A DNA stretch of 64,000 nucleotides from Flavimobilis marinus (GTDB lineage: Bacteria; Actinomycetota; Actinomycetes; Actinomycetales; Cellulomonadaceae), in assembly GCF_900113055.1 (NCBI RefSeq), contig NZ_FONZ01000001.1, positions 248,001 through 312,000 on the forward strand, written 5' to 3'. Made by a program: the position numbers and the translations under genes. Positions within the stretch are counted from its first letter, which is position 1, and each line of letters starts with the position of its first letter. Positions 42,386 through 55,336 of this stretch are shown here, in pieces. The notes under the pieces were generated by a model. It was not told where the DNA came from, did no database searches, and saw nothing but the letters and a program-made list of their open reading frames with translations.

Positions 42386-43711
42386 TCAGCCCAGCGCGGA
42401 CCGCATGGGCTCGAGCTTGGCCTCGGTCTCCGCAAGCTCGGCCTCCGGGTCCGAGGCTGCGACGATCCCGCAGCCCGCGAAGAGCCGCAGCTCGCACGGG
42501 TCCTCGGGGGAGAGCTCCGCGGACCGCAGCGCGATGCCCCACTCGCCGTCGCCGTCGGCCCCGAGCCAGCCGACCGGACCGGCGTACCGCGCCCGCTCGA
42601 GCCCCTCGATCTCGCGGATGAGGTCCCGGGCGACGAGCGTCGGCGTCCCGCACACGGCGGCCGACGGGTGCAGCGCGGCTGCGAGGGTCAGGCTGCTGAC
42701 ACCGGGGCGGTCGAGCACGCCCGTGACGTCGGTCGCCAGGTGCATGACGTTGGGCAGGTGCAGCACGAACGGCGCCTCGGGGACGTTCATCGACGTGCAG
42801 AACGGCTCGAGCTCGCGCGCCACCGAGGACACCGCGTACTCGTGCTCCTCGAGGTCCTTGGAGGACCGGGCGAGGTGGGCGGCGTGGACGAGGTCGGCGT
42901 CGTCGTCCCCGGTGCGCCGCACGGTGCCCGCCAGGACGCGGGAGATCGCGAGGCCCTTCTCGCTGCGCACGAGCAACTCGGGGGTGGCGCCGACCATGCC
43001 GTCGACGGAGAACGTCCAGCAGCCGGGGTAGGAGCCGGCGAGGCGCTGCAGGAGCCAGCGCGGGTCGACGGGGGCCGCCGTGCGGGCGACGACCTCGCGG
43101 GCCAGGACGACCTTGTCGAGCGCGCCGGAGCGGATGCGCGCGACCGCCTGCGTGACGATGTCGAGCCACTCCTCGGCGGTGCGCGAGCCGGCGGAGTAGG
43201 TGACGCGGCCGGGCCCGCGCACGGGCTCCGCGCCGACGCTGAGGAGCTCGGCGAGCGTGGGCTGGGCGGGGCCCGTCTCCGCGGTGTCGGGCGTGACCGT
43301 GGTGACCCACGCGGTCGAGCCGCGGCGTCCGACGACGACGGCGGGCACCACGAGGACGCCGCCCGCGCCCGACGACGGGTCGAACGAGAACGAGCCGAAG
43401 GCGACGGGTCCCGTCCCGGGTGCGCGCACGTCGTCGTGCACGGTCATGGTCTGCAGCAGGTGGCCCCACGCGGACTCCGCGCGGGAGAACTGGGCGTCGC
43501 CGGTGGTCTCGATGCGCGCGACCTCGCCCCAGGCGACCAGACCGTCGCCGCGGCGCACCCAGCTGAGCGAGGAGTCCGCGGGCAGGAAGTCCAGGAGCGC
43601 GGCGGGGTCGGCGTCGGCGCTGGGGAGGTCGAGCGGCGTCGTGCGCACGACCAGCCGCGCGGGCGCGGCAATCAGGTGCTCGGCCGACGCGAGCGAGCTG
43701 TCGATATTCAT
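42386..43711 (-). CDS. menF: Isochorismate synthase MenF
   Basis: 441-aa chorismate-binding enzyme, first committed step to menaquinone. C-terminal catalytic half with SGALDKVVLAREV, GATPELLV near residue 245, HPSAAVCGTPT with the conserved His, and the closing ELRLFAGCGIV. ATG 43711 is 7 nt after TACCAT and without ribosome site; ATG 43720 would overlap that element. A salicylate-type product is not expected in this men gene context. Confidence 0.93.
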   Translation of the reverse strand: MNIDSSLASAEHLIAAPARLVVRTTPLDLPSADADPAALLDFLPADSSLSWVRRGDGLVAWGEVARIETTGDAQFSRAESAWGHLLQTMTVHDDVRAPGTGPVAFGSFSFDPSSGAGGVLVVPAVVVGRRGSTAWVTTVTPDTAETGPAQPTLAELLSVGAEPVRGPGRVTYSAGSRTAEEWLDIVTQAVARIRSGALDKVVLAREVVARTAAPVDPRWLLQRLAGSYPGCWTFSVDGMVGATPELLVRSEKGLAISRVLAGTVRRTGDDDADLVHAAHLARSSKDLEEHEYAVSSVARELEPFCTSMNVPEAPFVLHLPNVMHLATDVTGVLDRPGVSSLTLAAALHPSAAVCGTPTLVARDLIREIEGLERARYAGPVGWLGADGDGEWGIALRSAELSPEDPCELRLFAGCGIVAASDPEAELAETEAKLEPMRSALG

Positions 43712-43718
43712 CGCCCCC

Positions 43719-43724
43719 ATGGTA
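43719..43724 (-). promoter_or_regulatory. -10 element TACCAT of a leaderless menF
   Basis: TACCAT plus GGGGGCG precedes the ATG at 43711 on the minus strand. Confidence 0.5.
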
Positions 43725-43776
43725 GATCCGCCCGCCAGCAGCTCTGTCCCCCCACCAGCAGCTCTCTCCCCCCGCT

Positions 43777-43832
43777 GAGTGCGTACTTTTGGCGGTGTTT
43801 CGCGCGTCAAACACCGCCAAAAGCACGCACTC
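43777..43832. repeat. Large hairpin, family 1 copy 3
   Basis: 24-nt arms with a single mismatch (GAGTGCGTACTTTTGGCGG... against its complement) and an 8-nt loop. Unlike copies 1 and 2 it lies between divergent genes (menF leftward, menG rightward), so termination is not its obvious role. Confidence 0.8.
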
Positions 43833-43895
43833 ACGGGAGGGGGGAGGGGGGTGGGGAGGGGGTCAGCGGACGGGCGGGCGTGGGAGGATCGGGGA

Positions 43896-44591
43896 ATGTC
43901 GCGTGCCAGCCTGGAGAAGAAGCCCCACGAGGTCGCCTCGATGTTCGACGGCATCGCCCGTCGGTACGACCTCACCAACGACCTCATCTCGCTCGGCCAG
44001 GATCGCCGGTGGCGCCGCCTCACGGTCGACGCGATCGGCGCGATGCCCGGGGAGCGCGTGCTCGACCTCGCCGCGGGCACCGGTGCCTCGAGCGAGCCGC
44101 TGGCCGACGCGGGCGTGCGCGTCGTCCCCTGCGACTTCTCGATCGGCATGCTGCAGGTCGGCAAGCAGCGCCGCCCGGACCTCAGCTTCACCGCGGGCGA
44201 TGCGACACACCTGCCGTTCGCGGACGAGAGCTTCGACGCCGTGACGATCTCGTTCGGCCTGCGCAACGTGGTGGACACCCCGGCGGCGCTCGCGGAGATG
44301 CTGCGCGTGACCCGGCCGGGCGGACGCATCGTCATCTGCGAGTTCTCCGACCCCACCTGGGCGCCCTTCCGGGTGGTCTACCAGAACTACCTGATGCGCG
44401 CGCTGCCCAAGGTCGCCGGGCTCGTGACCAAGGACGCGGGCTCCTACGAGTACCTCGCCGAGTCGATCCGCGCCTGGCCCGACCAGGTGGGCCTGGCGAC
44501 CCTCATGAAGGACGCCGGCTGGAGAGACGTGGCGTACCGGAACGTGTCGGGCGGCATCGTCGCGCTGCACCGGGCGACTCGCCCGCGCTGA
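43896..44591 (+). CDS. menG: Demethylmenaquinone methyltransferase MenG/UbiE
   Basis: 231-aa class I SAM-dependent methyltransferase, last step of menaquinone synthesis. Motif [14 protein letters not shown] near residue 55, [12 protein letters not shown], post-motif [25 protein letters not shown] and [19 protein letters not shown] near the C-terminus, all UbiE/MenG hallmarks. ATG preceded by GGAGGATCGGGGA. Upstream of the reductase gene by about 200 bp. Confidence 0.95.
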   Translation: MSRASLEKKPHEVASMFDGIARRYDLTNDLISLGQDRRWRRLTVDAIGAMPGERVLDLAAGTGASSEPLADAGVRVVPCDFSIGMLQVGKQRRPDLSFTAGDATHLPFADESFDAVTISFGLRNVVDTPAALAEMLRVTRPGGRIVICEFSDPTWAPFRVVYQNYLMRALPKVAGLVTKDAGSYEYLAESIRAWPDQVGLATLMKDAGWRDVAYRNVSGGIVALHRATRPR

Positions 44592-44798
44592 GCCGCAAGA
44601 GCCCAAAGTCCCGATCCGACGTCGTCTGGGCCCTTGGTCCCGGCGGCCCTCCGCGGGGTGAGGCTTACCTTGGCAGACAGGTCCGCAGCCCGAGACTAGG
44701 GTGACGGGAGCTTGTGACCTCGTTCACCCAGGTCCCGCTACCGATCCGCCCTGGCCGTGACCCGGCCTTCTGCTAGACGACGTGCAAGGATGCGCCAG

Positions 44799-46094
44799 AT
44801 GCCCCAGTTACACGACGACGACGCCGACGTCATCGTCGTCGGAGCCGGGCCCGGGGGCGCGACCGCCGCCCATTACTGTGCGGCAGCGGGCCTCAAGGTC
44901 CTGGTCCTCGAGAAGGCCGAGTTCCCGCGCGACAAGATCTGCGGCGACGGCCTGACGCCGCGCGCCGTCAGCGAGCTCGTCAAGATGGGCGTGCCGATCG
45001 AGGAGAACGACGGCTGGATCCGCAACAAGGGGCTGCGTGTGATCGGCGGCGGTCATCGCCTCGAGCTCGAGTGGCCCGAGCTGTCCTCGTACCCGTCGTT
45101 CGGCCTGGCGAAGGCCCGCACGAGCTTCGACCAGCTGCTCGTCGAGCACGCCCGCAGCACCGGCGCCGAGATCCGCGAGCGCATGAACGTCACCGGCCCG
45201 GTCCTCGACGAGCGCACCGGTCGCGTCGTCGGCGTCACGGCCCGCCCCGTGGACGGCAACGGCCGACGTGCGGGCGAGGAGCAGACGTTCCGCGCGCCCG
45301 TGGTGATCGCGGCGGACGGCGTCTCCGCCCGCATGGCCACGGCCCTCGGCATCGCCAAGCGTGACGACCGCCCCATGGGCGTGGCCGTGCGCACCTACTT
45401 CACGACGCCGCGCCACACGGACCCGTGGATGGAGTCGCACCTCGAGCTGTGGGAGGGCAAGCCGCACGAGTCCGCGCTGCTGCCCGGCTACGGCTGGATC
45501 TTCGCGCTCGGTGACGGCAGCGTGAACGTCGGCCTCGGCTCGGTGAGCTCGCGCGCCCAGGCGACGAAGATCGACTACAAGGACCTGTTCGCGACGTGGA
45601 TGAAGAACGCCCCCGCGGAGTGGGAGTTCACGCCGGACCACCAGCTCGGCCCGGTGCGCGGCGCCGCGCTGCCGATGGCCTTCAACCGCAAGCCCCTGTA
45701 CACCCGCGGGCTGATCCTCGTGGGCGACGCGGGCGGCATGGTCTCGCCGTTCAACGGCGAGGGCATCGCCTACGCCATGCAGGCCGCCCGGGTGGCGGCC
45801 GACGTCGTTGCCCAGGCGCGCTCGCGGGGCACCGCCGCGGCACGCGAGAAGGCGCTCGAGCGCTACCCGGCGATCATGTCGCAGGATCTCGGCGGGTACT
45901 ACAGGCTGGGCACCATGTTCGTGAAGATCATCGAGCACCCGCAGATCATGCGTCTGCTCACCAAGCACGGCCTGCCGCGTCCGTTGCTGATGCGCTTCAC
46001 GATCAAGCTACTGTCTGACTGTTACGAGCCACATGGTGGTGACCTCGTCGACCGCGTGATCGCGGGTCTCACCAAGGTGGTGCCAGCGGCATGA
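44799..46094 (+). CDS. Geranylgeranyl reductase-family FAD enzyme (menaquinone side-chain reductase candidate)
   Basis: 431 aa. N-terminal FAD motif DADVIVVGAGPGGATAAHYC, the family segment FPRDKICGDGLTPRAVSEL, VVIAADGVSARMA and the second FAD motif LVGDAGGMVSPFNGEGIAYAM. In mycobacteria the homologue MenJ (Rv0561c) reduces one isoprene unit of menaquinone, and the men/nuo location supports the same role here. ATG 44799 has AAGGA 8 nt upstream; GTG 44757 is the longest alternative. A TAGGGT element at 44697 may be the promoter. nuoA follows after 40 bp. Confidence 0.88.
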   Translation: MPQLHDDDADVIVVGAGPGGATAAHYCAAAGLKVLVLEKAEFPRDKICGDGLTPRAVSELVKMGVPIEENDGWIRNKGLRVIGGGHRLELEWPELSSYPSFGLAKARTSFDQLLVEHARSTGAEIRERMNVTGPVLDERTGRVVGVTARPVDGNGRRAGEEQTFRAPVVIAADGVSARMATALGIAKRDDRPMGVAVRTYFTTPRHTDPWMESHLELWEGKPHESALLPGYGWIFALGDGSVNVGLGSVSSRAQATKIDYKDLFATWMKNAPAEWEFTPDHQLGPVRGAALPMAFNRKPLYTRGLILVGDAGGMVSPFNGEGIAYAMQAARVAADVVAQARSRGTAAAREKALERYPAIMSQDLGGYYRLGTMFVKIIEHPQIMRLLTKHGLPRPLLMRFTIKLLSDCYEPHGGDLVDRVIAGLTKVVPAA

Positions 46095-46134
46095 CCGCAC
46101 GTCGAGCGTCTGGACGGACGAGGAGAGCAACGCG

Positions 46135-46497
46135 ATGACCAACCCCTACGTGCCGCTGCTGTTCCTGATGGGCGTGGCCATGGTGCTCGCCCTGGGCGGG
46201 CTCGGCGCCAGCGCCGTGCTCGGGCCCAAGCGCTACAACCGCGCGAAGCTCGAGGCCTACGAGTGCGGCATCGACCCGACGCCCAACGCCATCGGTGGCG
46301 GACGGTTCCCGATCAAGTACTACCTGGTCGCGATGACGTTCATCATCTTCGACATCGAGGTCGTGTTCCTCTACCCGTGGGCCGTCGACTTCGGCACGCT
46401 GGCGATGTTCGGCCTCGTCGCCATGCTGGCCTTCCTCGCGCTGATCACCGTGCCGTTCGTGTACGAGTGGCGCCGCGGCGGCTTCGAGTGGGACTGA
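46135..46497 (+). CDS. nuoA: NADH-quinone oxidoreductase subunit A
   Basis: 120-aa membrane subunit with three helices. Conserved loop [15 protein letters not shown] carries the Cys of the quinone-site region, and [15 protein letters not shown] is the second-helix hallmark. First of fourteen genes encoding complex I, which passes electrons from NADH to menaquinone and pumps protons. GAGGAG 11 nt before the ATG. Confidence 0.97.
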   Translation: MTNPYVPLLFLMGVAMVLALGGLGASAVLGPKRYNRAKLEAYECGIDPTPNAIGGGRFPIKYYLVAMTFIIFDIEVVFLYPWAVDFGTLAMFGLVAMLAFLALITVPFVYEWRRGGFEWD

Positions 46498-46525
46498 CCG
46501 GACAAGGACGCGAGGAGACACACAG

Positions 46526-47074
46526 ATGAGCGACCAGTCGTCAGGCTTCCTGCTGAGCACCGTCGAGGAGTTCGCGGGCTGGGCCCGCAAGGCCTCCATG
46601 TGGCCGGCCACCTTCGGCCTCGCGTGCTGCGCGATCGAGATGATGGCCGCGGGCACCTCGCGGTACGACCTCTCGCGCTTCGGCATGGAGGTCTTCCGCG
46701 CGTCCCCGCGCCAGGCGGACCTCATGATCGTCGCGGGGCGGGTGAGCCAGAAGATGGCGCCCGTCGTGCGCCAGGTCTACGACCAGATGCCCGAGCCCAA
46801 GTGGGTCATCGCGATGGGCGTGTGCGCGTCCTCGGGCGGCATGTTCAACAACTACGCGATCGTCCAGGGCGTCGACCACATCGTGCCTGTGGACGTGTAC
46901 CTGCCGGGCTGCCCGCCGCGTCCGGAGATGCTGATCAACGCGATCCTCGCGCTGCACTCGCAGGTGCAGAACGGACCGATCCTGCCGGGCAGCCGCAAGG
47001 CGGTGGCGAAGGCCGTCGAGGCGGCGGCGCTCGAGGCCACCCCGACGCACCAGATGAAGGGCCTGCTGCGATGA
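46526..47074 (+). CDS. nuoB: NADH-quinone oxidoreductase subunit B
   Basis: 182-aa peripheral-arm subunit holding the terminal 4Fe-4S cluster N2 next to the quinone. Ligands are the adjacent C34-C35 (LACCAIEMM), C101 (MGVCASSGG) and C130 (LPGCPPRPE). Begins 28 bp after nuoA; stop overlaps nuoC. Confidence 0.97.
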   Translation: MSDQSSGFLLSTVEEFAGWARKASMWPATFGLACCAIEMMAAGTSRYDLSRFGMEVFRASPRQADLMIVAGRVSQKMAPVVRQVYDQMPEPKWVIAMGVCASSGGMFNNYAIVQGVDHIVPVDVYLPGCPPRPEMLINAILALHSQVQNGPILPGSRKAVAKAVEAAALEATPTHQMKGLLR

Positions 47075-47811
47075 GCGACGACCTCACCGAGCGCGACGTC
47101 ACCCCGGGCGGCGACGTCGCCGTGCCCGGGCCCGAGGGCCACCGCCGCCTCGAGGTTGTCGAGGTCCGCGAGGGCATGTTCGGGACCCACGGCACGGGCG
47201 ACACCTCCGGCTTTGGCGGCCTCGTGCGCCCGGTCGAGATGCCCTCCCCGAGCGAGCGCCCCTACGGGGGCTGGTTCGACGAGGTCGTCGACGTGCTGAT
47301 CGAGGTGCTGGACGCCCAGGAGCCAGGCCTCGCGGCGCGCGCGATCGAGGCGGTCGTGGTCGACCGCGGCGAGCTGACGCTGCACGTGGTGCGCGAGCAC
47401 GTGCGCGACGTCTGCCAGGCGCTGCGCGACGACCAGGACCTGCGGTTCGAGCTGAGCCTCGGGGTCTCCGGCGTGCACTTCCCCCACGCGGTGGACCGCG
47501 AGCTGCACGCCGTCTACCACCTGACGTCGATCACCCACGGGCGCTCCCTGCGCCTGGACGTCGCGGTCCCCGACGCCGACCCGCACATCCCGTCCACCGT
47601 CGCGGTCTACCCGACGAACGACTGGCACGAGCGCGAGACCTGGGACTTCTTCGGCATCATCTTCGACGGCCACCCGGCGCTCGCCCGCATCGAGATGCCC
47701 GACGACTGGCCCGGGCACCCGCAGCGCAAGGACTACCCGCTGGGCGGCATCGAGGTCGAGTACAAGGGCGCGACCATCCCGGCCCCCGACACCAGGAGGT
47801 CGTACTCGTGA
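47071..47811 (+). CDS. nuoC: NADH-quinone oxidoreductase subunit C
   Basis: 246-aa 30-kDa subunit, separate from NuoD. The conserved core is the segment [21 protein letters not shown] with RKDYPLGG near the C-terminus. A polar N-terminal extension of about 70 residues ([19 protein letters not shown]) precedes the domain, as in other actinobacteria. ATGA overlap with nuoB and GTGA overlap with nuoD. Confidence 0.95.
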   Translation: MSDDLTERDVTPGGDVAVPGPEGHRRLEVVEVREGMFGTHGTGDTSGFGGLVRPVEMPSPSERPYGGWFDEVVDVLIEVLDAQEPGLAARAIEAVVVDRGELTLHVVREHVRDVCQALRDDQDLRFELSLGVSGVHFPHAVDRELHAVYHLTSITHGRSLRLDVAVPDADPHIPSTVAVYPTNDWHERETWDFFGIIFDGHPALARIEMPDDWPGHPQRKDYPLGGIEVEYKGATIPAPDTRRSYS

Positions 47812-49166
47812 GCACGAGCACGCAGCGTCCCTACGCGACGCCCCCCGCCAGCAGCCCGTACGCCGAGCAGGACACCCCCACGTTCGAGGCCTACGGCGGC
47901 GACTGGTCCGAGATCGCCGAGGAGGCCGCGCGCCTGGGCGAGGAGCGGATCGTCGTCAACATGGGTCCGCAGCACCCGTCGACGCACGGCGTGCTGCGCC
48001 TCATGCTCGAGATCGACGGCGAGACCGTCACCGAGGCCCGCGCGGGGATCGGCTACCTGCACACGGGCATCGAGAAGAACATGGAGTTCCGCACCTGGAC
48101 GCAGGGCGTGACGTTCTGCACCCGCATGGACTACCTCGCGCCGTTCTTCCAGGAGGCCGCGTTCTGCCTCGGCGTCGAGAAGCTCCTCGACATCACCGAC
48201 GACGTGCCCGAGCGCGCGTCGGTGATCCGGGTGCTCCTCATGGAGCTCAACCGCGTGTCCTCCCACCTCATCGCGCTCGGCACGGGCGGCAACGAGATGG
48301 GCGCCACCACGATCATGACGACGGCGTTCACCGCCCGCGAGGAGATCCTCAAGATCTTCGAGGCGATCACCGGCCTGCGCATGAACCACGGGTTCATCCG
48401 CCCCGGCGGCGTCCCGCAGGACACCCCGCCCGGGATCGTCGACGACGTCCGCAAGGCCCTGAAGCTGGTGCGCCACTACCTGGGCCAGCTCAGCGACCTG
48501 ATGCTCGCGAACCCCATCTTCAAGGGCCGCCTCGTCGGCGTCGGGCACCTGAGCCTGGCCGCGTGCATGGGTCTGGGCATGACCGGCCCGGTGCTGCGCT
48601 CGGCGGGCCTGCCGTACGACGTGCGCAAGGCCAAGCCGTACTCCGGCTACGAGACGTACGACTTCGAGGTCCCCGTGCTCCAGGGCGCGGACTCCTACGA
48701 CCGCGTCGTGCTCCGCATCGAGGAGTGCTACCAGTCGATGAAGATCGTCGAGCAGACCCTCGAGCGCCTCGAGGCGACCGCAGGCCAGCCCGTCATGGTC
48801 GCCGACAAGAAGATCGCCTGGCCCGCGCAGCTAGCGGTCGGCGCGGACGGTCAGGGCAACTCGTTCGAGCACATCCGCGAGATCATGGGCACCTCGATGG
48901 AGTCCCTGATCCACCACTTCAAGCTCGTCACCGAGGGCTTCCGCGTGCCGGCCGGCCAGGTGTGGCAGTCGGTCGAGGCGCCCCGCGGCGAGCTCGGGGT
49001 GCACCTCGTGTCCGACGGCGGTACGCGCCCCTACCGCGCGCACTTCCGCGACCCTTCGTTCAACAACCTGCAGGCCGTGTCGATGATGTGCGAGGGCGGC
49101 CAGCTGGCCGACGTCGTCGTCGCCGTGGCCTCGCTCGACCCCGTGCTGGGAGGAGTGGACCGATGA
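47808..49166 (+). CDS. nuoD: NADH-quinone oxidoreductase subunit D
   Basis: 452-aa 49-kDa subunit that forms the quinone pocket with NuoB. Signatures [33 protein letters not shown] and ending DPVLGGVDR. An N-terminal tail of about 35 residues is variable. GTG start supported by CAGGAGG upstream and by overlap with nuoC. Confidence 0.97.
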   Translation: MSTSTQRPYATPPASSPYAEQDTPTFEAYGGDWSEIAEEAARLGEERIVVNMGPQHPSTHGVLRLMLEIDGETVTEARAGIGYLHTGIEKNMEFRTWTQGVTFCTRMDYLAPFFQEAAFCLGVEKLLDITDDVPERASVIRVLLMELNRVSSHLIALGTGGNEMGATTIMTTAFTAREEILKIFEAITGLRMNHGFIRPGGVPQDTPPGIVDDVRKALKLVRHYLGQLSDLMLANPIFKGRLVGVGHLSLAACMGLGMTGPVLRSAGLPYDVRKAKPYSGYETYDFEVPVLQGADSYDRVVLRIEECYQSMKIVEQTLERLEATAGQPVMVADKKIAWPAQLAVGADGQGNSFEHIREIMGTSMESLIHHFKLVTEGFRVPAGQVWQSVEAPRGELGVHLVSDGGTRPYRAHFRDPSFNNLQAVSMMCEGGQLADVVVAVASLDPVLGGVDR

Positions 49167-50034
49167 GCGGTTTCACCGCGGACGTCCGCACACGACTGGA
49201 CGACGACGCCGCGCAGATCGTCGCCCGCTACCCCGAGGCGCGCTCGGCGCTCCTGCCGCTGCTGCACCTCGTGCAGTCGGAGGAGGGGTTCATCTCCCGC
49301 AACGGGATCGAGTTCTGCGCGCAGACGCTCGGCCTGTCCACGGCGGACGTGTCCGCCGTGGCGACGTTCTACTCGCAGTACAAGCGCCGCCCCAACGGTG
49401 AGTACACGGTCGGGGTCTGCACCAACACCCTGTGCGCGATCATGGGCGGCGACGAGATCTTCGCTACCCTCGCGGAGCGGCTGGGCGTCGGGCACGACGA
49501 GACCACGCCGGACGGCACGATCACCCTCGAGCGGATCGAGTGCAACGCGGCGTGCGACTACGCGCCCGTGATGATGATCAACTGGGAGTTCTTCGACAAC
49601 CAGACGCCCGAGTCCGCGAGCGACGTCGTCGACCGGCTGCTGGCGGGGGAGAAGGTCGGCCCCAGCCGTGGCGCGAACGACGTCGCGAGCTTCAAGCAGG
49701 TCTCGCGGGTCCTCGCGGGCTTCGACGACGGACGGGCCGACGAGGGCGTGGCCGCAGGCGCCCCGAGCCTCGTCGGGCTCGAGATCGCGAAGGAGCACGG
49801 CTGGAAGGCCCCCTCCCTGGACGGCAGCGACGACGCTGCGGCCACGACGCCCGAGCCGGGCGGCACGCCGGGCGACCAGGCCGAGCCGGACACGGGCGAG
49901 GAGCAGTCCAGCGCGGACCGCCAGCCCACCACGCCGCAGGACACCGACCCGACGACCAAGACCAGCGCGGACAAGACCTCGGCGGAGACCAAGGACGACG
50001 CCGCCGGGGCGTCCGGCGAGGGCACGAAGGAGTC

Positions 50035-50038
<4 letters not shown>
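49163..50038 (+). CDS. nuoE: NADH-quinone oxidoreductase subunit E with long C-terminal extension
   Basis: 291 aa. The thioredoxin-like domain (residues 1-165) binds the 2Fe-2S cluster N1a through C86, C91, C127 and C131 (CTNTLC, CNAAC). Residues from about 170 form an extension; the last 75 ([20 protein letters not shown] and onward) are Thr-, Asp-, Glu- and Pro-rich and probably disordered. Overlaps nuoD and nuoF by 4 bp. Confidence 0.95.
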
Positions 50039-51371
<1,333 letters not shown>

Positions 51372-51375
<4 letters not shown>

Positions 51376-53981
51376 CCGCGACGACCGACAAGCAGGCAGT
51401 CTCGACGGCCACGCAGGCGGCGGCGACGCCGAAGCCGGCCGACTCCGTCACGTTCATCATCGACGGCGTCGAGACGACCGTCCCCAAGGGGACGCTCGTG
51501 ATCCGCGCCGCCGAGGACATCGGCATCCAGATCCCGCGGTTCTGCGACCACCCGCTGCTCAGGCCCGCCGGCGCGTGCCGCCAGTGCCTGGTGGACGTCG
51601 CTGCGCCGGACCGCGAGGGCAACGTCCGCCCGATGCCCAAGCCGCAGACGTCCTGCACGCTCGAGGCGACGCCGGGCATGGTCGTCAAGACCCAGCACAC
51701 GTCCCAGTCCGCGGACAAGGCGCAGCAGGGCATCATGGAGATGCTGCTGATCAACCACCCGCTCGACTGCCCCACCTGCGACAAGGGCGGCGAGTGCCCC
51801 CTGCAGAACCAGGCGATGAGCAACGGCCGGCCGCGCACGCGCTTCATCGACATCAAGCGCACGTTCCCCAAGCCGATCCGGATCTCCACGCAGATCCTCC
51901 TGGACCGTGAGCGCTGCGTGCTGTGCCAGCGCTGCACGCGCTTCACCAAGGAGATCGCGGGCGACAACTTCATCGACCTGCAGAAGCGCGGCGCGATGCA
52001 GCAGATCGGTCGCTTCGACGAGGGCGTCCTGGGCTACGCGCTGCCCGACGGCGCCAACCAGCCCGTGGGCGCTGCGCTCGAGGACGAGAGCGGCCAGCCG
52101 TTCACGTCCTACTTCTCGGGCAACACCGTGCAGATCTGCCCGGTGGGCGCGCTCACGAGCGCGGCGTACCGCTTCCGGGCGCGGCCGTTCGACCTCGTGT
52201 CGACGCCGGCGATCGCCGAGCACGACGCGTCGGGCTCCGCGATCCGCGTGGACCACCGCCGCGGCGTCGTGGTGCGCCGCCTCGCGGGCGACGACCCTGC
52301 GGTGAACGAGGAGTGGATCACCGACAAGGACCGCTTCGCGTACACCTGGCAGACCGCGCCGGACCGCCTCACGCACCCGCTGGTGCGCGACCGGCTGGCG
52401 GACGGCTCGCGCGGCGAGCTCCGTGCCGCGAGCTGGGTCGAGGCGTTCGGCGTCGCCGCGCTGGGCCTTGCCGCGGCAAAGTCCGAGGGCGGCGTCGGCG
52501 TGCTGCCGGGCGGTCGCCTGACCATCGAGGACGCCTACACGTACGCGAAGTTCGCGCGCGTCGTCCTCGGCACCAACGACATCGACCACCGAGCACGCCC
52601 GCACTCCGACGAGGAGGAGGCGTTCCTCGGCCACGCGGTCGCGGCGAGCGGCCTGCGGGTCACGTTCGGCGACCTCGAGAACGCGCCGGCTGTGCTGCTC
52701 GCCGGCCTCGAGGCCGAGGAGGAGGCCGGTACGGTCTTCCTCCGCCTGCGCAAGGGTGTGCAGGCGCGCAAGGTCCGCGTGTTCTCCGTGGCGCCGTTCG
52801 CCTCGCGGGGTCTCGAGCGCCTCGACGGCACGCTGCTGCCCGCGGCCCCCGGGACCGAGGGCGAGGTGCTCGCGGCGATGGCCGGCGGGACCACCGACCC
52901 TGCCGTGAGCGCGGCCGTGGAGGCCCTGGGAGCCGACGGCGCGGTGATCGCCGTGGGCGAGCGCCTCGCCTCCGTCCCCGGCGCGCTGACCGCGGTGCTC
53001 GACCTCGCCCGGCGCACGGGCGCACGCGTGGCCTGGATCCCGCGCCGCGTCGGCGAGCGCGCGGGCGTCGAGCTCGGCACGCTGCCGAGCCTCCTGCCCT
53101 TCGGCCGGCCGGTCGCGGACGCGGCCGCGCGGGTCGACATGGCCGCGGCGTGGGACGCGCCCACGCTCCCCGAGACCCCGGGCCGCAACCTCGGGCAGAT
53201 CCTCGAGGCGCTCGCCGCGGGCCAGCTCAAGGGCGTCGTCCTCGGCGGCCTCGAGCTCGCCGACCTTCCCGACCCCGCAGCGGCGCGCGCCGCGCTCGAG
53301 GCGGCCGACATCGTCGTCAGCCTCGAGGTGCGTGCGAGCGACGCCACGGCGCTGGCCGACGTCGTGCTGCCCGTCGCCCCGCCGGTGGAGCGGGCCGGGT
53401 CGTACTGGAACTGGGAGGGCCGCGTGCGGACCTTCGGCCAGGCGCTCGACTCCTCCGCGATGCCCGACCACCGCGCGCTCGACGGCCTGGCCGCCGAGAT
53501 GGGCGTGGCGCTCGGCGCCGCGACCGGCACGCAGGTGCGCGCGGAGCTGGACCAGCTCGGCGTGTGGGAGGGGGAGCGTCTGGCCGCCCCGAGCACCACG
53601 CCGACGACGCCTGCGCCGGTCGGTGCCGGCGAGGCCGTGCTCGCGACGTGGCGCATGCTGCTCGACGCGGGCCGCGGTCAGGACGGCGAGCCGCACCTGG
53701 CCGGGACGGCGCGCAAGCCGGTCGCGCGGGTCTCCGCCGCGACGGCGTCCGCCGTGGGTGTCGCCGACGGCGCACCGCTGCGCGTGGTGACCGACCGGGG
53801 TGCGATCGAGCTGCCCGCCGTCGTCACCACGATGCCCGACCACGTGGTGTGGCTGCCGACGAACTCGCCCGGGTGCGCGGTGCGTGCGACCCTCGGGGTC
53901 GACGCCGGTGCACGCGTGCGGCTCGAGCAGGGCGCCGCACCTGCGGTGACGACCGACGCACGAGTCGAGGAGGAGGCGTGA
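51372..53981 (+). CDS. nuoG: NADH-quinone oxidoreductase subunit G
   Basis: 869-aa 75-kDa subunit carrying clusters N1b, N4 and N5. Ferredoxin domain CDHPLLRPAGACRQC near residue 58, the His-Cys segment HPLDCPTCDKGGECPLQN, then CVLCQRCTRF and ICPVGAL. The rest is a molybdopterin-oxidoreductase-like domain without cofactor, Ala-rich and divergent. A C-terminal formate-dehydrogenase-like beta domain (RVSAATASAVGVADGAPLRV) is present, a feature of actinobacterial NuoG. Confidence 0.95.
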
Positions 53982-55336
53982 TGGGCGCGCACATGCTGGC
54001 CCTGCTGCCGTTCGAGACGCCGGGCGTGCCCGGCATCAAGGCGGACTTCAGCCAGGACAACGGCTGGGTCTACCTGATCAAGGCCGTGCTCATCCTGGTC
54101 TTCCTGCTCACCAGCGTGCTGTTCGCGCTGTGGTTCGAGCGCCGCCTGGTTGCTCGCATGCAGGTCCGTCCCGGCCCCAACGTGCACGGGCCGCTCGGCC
54201 TGTTCCAGGCGATCGCGGACGCGGTGAAGCTCCTGATCAAGGAGGACATCACCGTCAAGGCCGCGGACAAGGTCGTCTACATCATCGCGCCGATCATCTC
54301 GGTGTTCTGCTCGTTCCTGGTCTTCGCGGTCATCCCGTTCGGGCCGGAGGTCCGGATCCCGTTCACGGACTTCGTGACTCCCGCGCAGCTGACGGACTTC
54401 CCCGTCGCGGTGCTGTACATCCTGGCCTGCGCTGCGCTCGGCGTGTACGGGATCGTGCTCGGTGGCTGGTCCTCGGGCTCGACGTACCCGCTGCTCGGCG
54501 GGGTGCGGTCTACCGCCCAGGTGATCTCCTACGAGCTCGCCATGGGCCTCGCGCTCGTGTCCGTGTTCATCGTCGCCGGCTCGATGTCGACGTCCGAGAT
54601 CGTCGAGTCGCAGACGGCTTTCTGGTGGTTCCTGCCGCTGTTCCCCGCGTTCATCCTCTACATCGTGTCGATGATCGGTGAGACCAACCGCCTGCCGTTC
54701 GACCTCCCGGAGGCCGAGGGCGAGCTGGTCTCGGGCTACATGACCGAGTACTCGTCGATGAAGTTCGCCTGGTTCTTCCTGGCGGAGTACATCAACATGA
54801 TCAACGTCTCGGCCGTCGCCACCACCCTGTTCTTCGGGGGCTGGCGTGCGCCGTGGCCGCTCTCGGCGATCAACGACGGCATGTTCAACACCGGCTGGTG
54901 GCCGATCCTCTGGTTCGTCGCCAAGGTCTGGCTGTTCATGTTCGTCTTCGTGTGGGTGCGCGGCACGTTGCTGCGGTTCCGCTACGACCAGTTCATGAAG
55001 CTCGGCTGGAAGGTGATGATCCCGATCGCCCTCGCCTGGGCGGCGGCCGTCGCGATCTACCGTGGCCTCGACGAGTTCACCGACATCAGCGACCGGACGT
55101 TCATCTTCACCTTCCTCGGGATCGCGGCGGTGGCCCTCGCGGCGTCGTTCCTGATTCCCGAGAAGAAGCCCGAGCAGGCCGACGACGACGCACCGTTCGA
55201 CGCGTTCGCCGACGGCTTCCCGGTGCCCCCGCTGCCCGGGCAGCAGCTGCCGCCGTCGCCGCGCGCCGGGCGGCGCGAGCCCGTGGCCGCCGCCCCGGCC
55301 GAGCTGACCGACCACAAGGAGGAGCCCGGTGTCTGA
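53981..55336 (+). CDS. nuoH: NADH-quinone oxidoreductase subunit H
   Basis: 451-aa membrane subunit, eight helices, linking the quinone site to the pump. Hallmarks [21 protein letters not shown] and the acidic loop [22 protein letters not shown] cytoplasmic tail of about 65 residues (Pro-, Ala- and Asp-rich) follows the last helix. ATG at 53981 shares its A with the nuoG stop; in-frame GTG at 53978 is the alternative. AGGAGG upstream. Confidence 0.96.
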   Translation: MGAHMLALLPFETPGVPGIKADFSQDNGWVYLIKAVLILVFLLTSVLFALWFERRLVARMQVRPGPNVHGPLGLFQAIADAVKLLIKEDITVKAADKVVYIIAPIISVFCSFLVFAVIPFGPEVRIPFTDFVTPAQLTDFPVAVLYILACAALGVYGIVLGGWSSGSTYPLLGGVRSTAQVISYELAMGLALVSVFIVAGSMSTSEIVESQTAFWWFLPLFPAFILYIVSMIGETNRLPFDLPEAEGELVSGYMTEYSSMKFAWFFLAEYINMINVSAVATTLFFGGWRAPWPLSAINDGMFNTGWWPILWFVAKVWLFMFVFVWVRGTLLRFRYDQFMKLGWKVMIPIALAWAAAVAIYRGLDEFTDISDRTFIFTFLGIAAVALAASFLIPEKKPEQADDDAPFDAFADGFPVPPLPGQQLPPSPRAGRREPVAAAPAELTDHKEEPGV